The notes below the pieces were generated by a model. That model did no database searches. It saw only the letters and a list, made by a program, of their open reading frames with translations, and was not told the DNA's origin. A stretch of 64,000 bases of DNA from Pseudomonas sp. CFII64. Its GTDB lineage: Bacteria; Pseudomonadota; Gammaproteobacteria; Pseudomonadales; Pseudomonadaceae. Below are positions 61,963 to 64,000 of the stretch, piece after piece. Every line of letters begins with the position of its first letter. Within the stretch, counting starts at the first letter, position 1. The DNA lies in assembly GCF_000416235.1 (NCBI RefSeq), contig NZ_ATLO01000054.1, positions 1 through 64,000 of the forward strand, read 5' to 3'. A program made the translations under genes and the position numbers.

Positions 61963-63052
61963 GATGCTCACCTCCGGCGCGGCGTGCGGCCCGCTCAAGG
62001 AACCACTCACGCTGCTCGGCGAGCGCTGCTGGCCATTTGGCGTAGACGTGATCGATCACCGATTCCGGCGACTGAATCCCGGCTGCGTCGAACGCAGCAA
62101 CGGCCTGTTGCACCAGCGCCTGGCATTCAGTGATGAGCGTCTGTTCGCGACCTTCGTCCCAAACGCCCTGACTGGCCATGAACGATTGCAGGCGTTTGAT
62201 CGGCTCTTCCAGCCAAGCCTGTTTCACTTCTTCAGCCGCCCGGTAACGCGTGGCGTCATCCGCCGTGGTGTGATCGCCGAGCCGATAGCTCAGGCATTCC
62301 AGCAGCACTGGGCCTTTGCCTTTGCGCGCACGTTCCAGGGCAACCTGCATGCGATCGTAGACGGCAAGAATGTCGTTGCCGTCGACTTGTTCACCATGGA
62401 AGCCGGCCCCGATAGCTTTTTGCGCCAGGGTCGGCGCGCCGCACTGCATGCGCCGGGGCACGGAAATCGCCCATTGATTGTTGTTGATGACGAACACCAC
62501 CGGCAATTGCCAGGCGCCGGCCACGTTCAGCGCTTCGAGAAAATCACCTTTGCTGGTCGCGCCGTCGCCGCAAGTGGTCACGGCAACTCGATGCTCGCCG
62601 CGAATCTTGAACGCGCTGGCCACGCCGCAAGCATGCAGCGCCTGCGTGGCAATCGGCACGCAGAGCGGGAAATCCTCAGCGACGGCCGGTTCGGCAAAGT
62701 TGCTTCCGCGCTCGTCACCGCCCCAATACAGAAGAATTTCTTCCATGCGCACGCCGCGCATCAGTTGCACGGCAGTGTCGCGGTAATACGGGATCAGTAC
62801 GTCTTCGGGATGCATGAGGCTGCCGATGGCAACACCAATGGCTTCCTGACCAAGGGTCGGCGCGTAAGTCCCGATGCGCCCGGTACGCTGCAGGGCCACG
62901 GCTTTCTGGTCGAACAGCCGGGTCAAGACCATTTGCCGATAGAGACGGGTCAGGAGATTGAAGTCGTCGGCCCAGGGCGGCAGTTCACCTGTCAGGCGAC
63001 CATCCGGGGCAAGGTAACGGGTATACGCAACATTGAGCCTGGTGCTGGGCAT
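61952..63052 (-). CDS. 2-oxoacid dehydrogenase E1 component, alpha subunit
   Basis: This 366-residue subunit has the thiamine diphosphate motif GDGATSKGDFLEALNVAGAWQLPVVFVINNN (~165-195) and the regulatory-loop region SYRLGDHTTADDATRYR (~270). IGTYAPTLGQEAIGVAIG near residue 60 is typical of E1alpha. The ATG at 63052 has aaggaga upstream. It is 80 bases downstream of the leucine-type dehydrogenase gene, in the same direction, so transamination/deamination and oxidative decarboxylation are genetically linked. No E3 gene is in the window. Confidence 0.9.
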   Translation of the reverse strand: MPSTRLNVAYTRYLAPDGRLTGELPPWADDFNLLTRLYRQMVLTRLFDQKAVALQRTGRIGTYAPTLGQEAIGVAIGSLMHPEDVLIPYYRDTAVQLMRGVRMEEILLYWGGDERGSNFAEPAVAEDFPLCVPIATQALHACGVASAFKIRGEHRVAVTTCGDGATSKGDFLEALNVAGAWQLPVVFVINNNQWAISVPRRMQCGAPTLAQKAIGAGFHGEQVDGNDILAVYDRMQVALERARKGKGPVLLECLSYRLGDHTTADDATRYRAAEEVKQAWLEEPIKRLQSFMASQGVWDEGREQTLITECQALVQQAVAAFDAAGIQSPESVIDHVYAKWPAALAEQREWFLERAARRAGGEHHEQ

Positions 63053-63132
63053 TGCTTTCTCCTTACACGCGGGATACGCGTGCTACACGAAACCTCGGCA
63101 CTTGTGGCGACGAGGTTTTCAGGCGTCGGCAA

Positions 63133-64000
63133 TCACCGGGTAAGGCGTGGACCGACGTTCAAGAGGTGCTCCGCCAGCATGTCAGCGACCCGCGCGGGTG
63201 AGCGCTTTTCCGCTTGTGCGTGGGCGTAGACCTCAGTCAATCGTTGGCCGATCTTGGCCAGATGCGCAGTGATGGTGGAGAGCGTTTCCCCGCGATGTTG
63301 CAGGGCGACGTAGATAAGTCCGCCGGAATTGATCACATAGTCCGGTGCATACAGAATGCCGCGATTCTCCAGTTGATCGGCGACCTGCAGACTGGTCAGT
63401 TGATTATTGGCCCCGCCCGCCACCGCCGCGCAACGTAGCTGCGCAACCGTTTTGCTGTTGAGCACCGCGCCCAACCCACAGGGCGCGAGGATGTCGCAGG
63501 GCGTGCTGAGCAGCGCTTCGCAGGCGATTGGATGGGCGCCGAACTGTTCCATGGCGAGTTGGACGCGTCCGCTGTCCAGATCGCTGACCAGCAAGTCGGC
63601 ACCGGCCGCGTGAAGTTGTTCGGCCAGGGCGTATCCCACATGCCCCAATCCTTGAATCGCCACGCGCAACCCTTCCAGATTGTCGCTGCCCAGACGCGCC
63701 ATGGCCGTGGTCCGAATCCCGGCAAACACGCCCATGGCGGTATGCGCCGAAGGATCGCCGGCTTCGGTGGTGCTGGTCACGTGCTGGGTGTGCTGTGCGA
63801 TGCAGTCCATGTCGGCGCTGGAGGTTCCGCTGTCCACTGCCGTGATGTAACGCCCGTCGAGGCTTTCGACGAAGCGTCCGAAAGCCTCGAACAGTGCAGC
63901 GCGATCAGGAACATGGGCGGGACGCATGATGACCGCCTTGCCGCCACCTTGCGGCAAACCGGCGAGGACCGCTTTGTAACTCATGTTTCTAGCCAGACGG
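63133..64000 (-). CDS. Leu/Phe/Val dehydrogenase, 5' end outside window
   Basis: This NAD-dependent amino-acid dehydrogenase deaminates branched-chain amino acids to 2-oxoacids. The frame runs to the window end (RLARNMSYKAVLAG), so the ~60 N-terminal residues, including the substrate-binding GGCR-type motif, are missing. Visible motifs: SYKAVLAGLPQGGGKAVIM (with the catalytic Lys), DSGTSSADMDCI, Rossmann AIQGLGHVGYALAEQL, and APCGLGAVLN ... AGGANNQL. An ATG at 63984 is internal and not the start. It heads the E1alpha-E1beta-E2 unit. Confidence 0.88.
   Translation of the reverse strand, partial: RLARNMSYKAVLAGLPQGGGKAVIMRPAHVPDRAALFEAFGRFVESLDGRYITAVDSGTSSADMDCIAQHTQHVTSTTEAGDPSAHTAMGVFAGIRTTAMARLGSDNLEGLRVAIQGLGHVGYALAEQLHAAGADLLVSDLDSGRVQLAMEQFGAHPIACEALLSTPCDILAPCGLGAVLNSKTVAQLRCAAVAGGANNQLTSLQVADQLENRGILYAPDYVINSGGLIYVALQHRGETLSTITAHLAKIGQRLTEVYAHAQAEKRSPARVADMLAEHLLNVGPRLTR

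Overview
The window is a stretch of chromosome from a fluorescent-group Pseudomonas. The evidence is a complete alginate operon in the canonical order, a high-GC backbone with matching codon use, Pseudomonas-type REP palindromes at most operon borders, and several gene neighbourhoods familiar from Pseudomonas: aapJQMP, rhlB, an aae-like exporter, fecIRA, and a leucine dehydrogenase next to a 2-oxoacid dehydrogenase. No rRNA, tRNA, CRISPR array, prophage or IS transposase was seen.

Layout. 1-2.7 kb is an AT-rich accessory island. It holds the end of a DUF4225-type protein and a row of small membrane proteins, of which at least two are paralogues; one of these is broken by a one-base slip in a T7 run. 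A 180-bp tandem duplication ends the island. 2.7-6.9 kb is the aapJQMP L-amino-acid ABC importer (minus strand). 7.4-15 kb is housekeeping: a carboxylesterase, RhlB, MoaC-MoaD-MoaE, a PIN-PhoH ATPase, a deacetylase-fold protein with a degenerate metal site, and YaaA.

15.2-32.3 kb is the alginate operon algD-8-44-K-E-G-X-L-I-J-F-A, preceded by an AlgU-type promoter and a leader of about 470 nt. AlgA and AlgD make GDP-mannuronate. Alg8 and Alg44 polymerise it under c-di-GMP control. AlgG, AlgX, AlgL, AlgK and AlgE epimerise, acetylate, trim and export the polymer, and AlgI, AlgJ and AlgF feed acetyl groups.

Directly behind algA, on the opposite strand, sits an Rhs/TccC-type toxin. Its AT-rich tip carries an aspzincin-like HExxH metalloprotease signature. 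The gene lies between two direct copies of the algA 3' end plus terminator, which looks like the scar of an insertion. No immunity gene is adjacent.

35.6-46.3 kb holds a small membrane protein, an SDR, an aae-like exporter (HlyD, DUF1656, FusC and an outer-membrane NodT-type channel) with a divergent LysR regulator, a D-2-hydroxyacid dehydrogenase, and a divergent EamA/AraC pair. 46.3-58.1 kb is an iron region: a PepSY/DUF3325/DUF3649 operon, fecI-fecR-fecA, and a second sigma/anti-sigma pair whose probable ferrichrome-type receptor is separated from it by a plus-strand HPF-family gene. Candidate Fur boxes lie at the expected places. 58.2-64 kb carries a DUF3509-like gene, psiE, an SOS-boxed yebG, and an E1alpha-E1beta-E2 complex downstream of a leucine/valine dehydrogenase cut by the window end.
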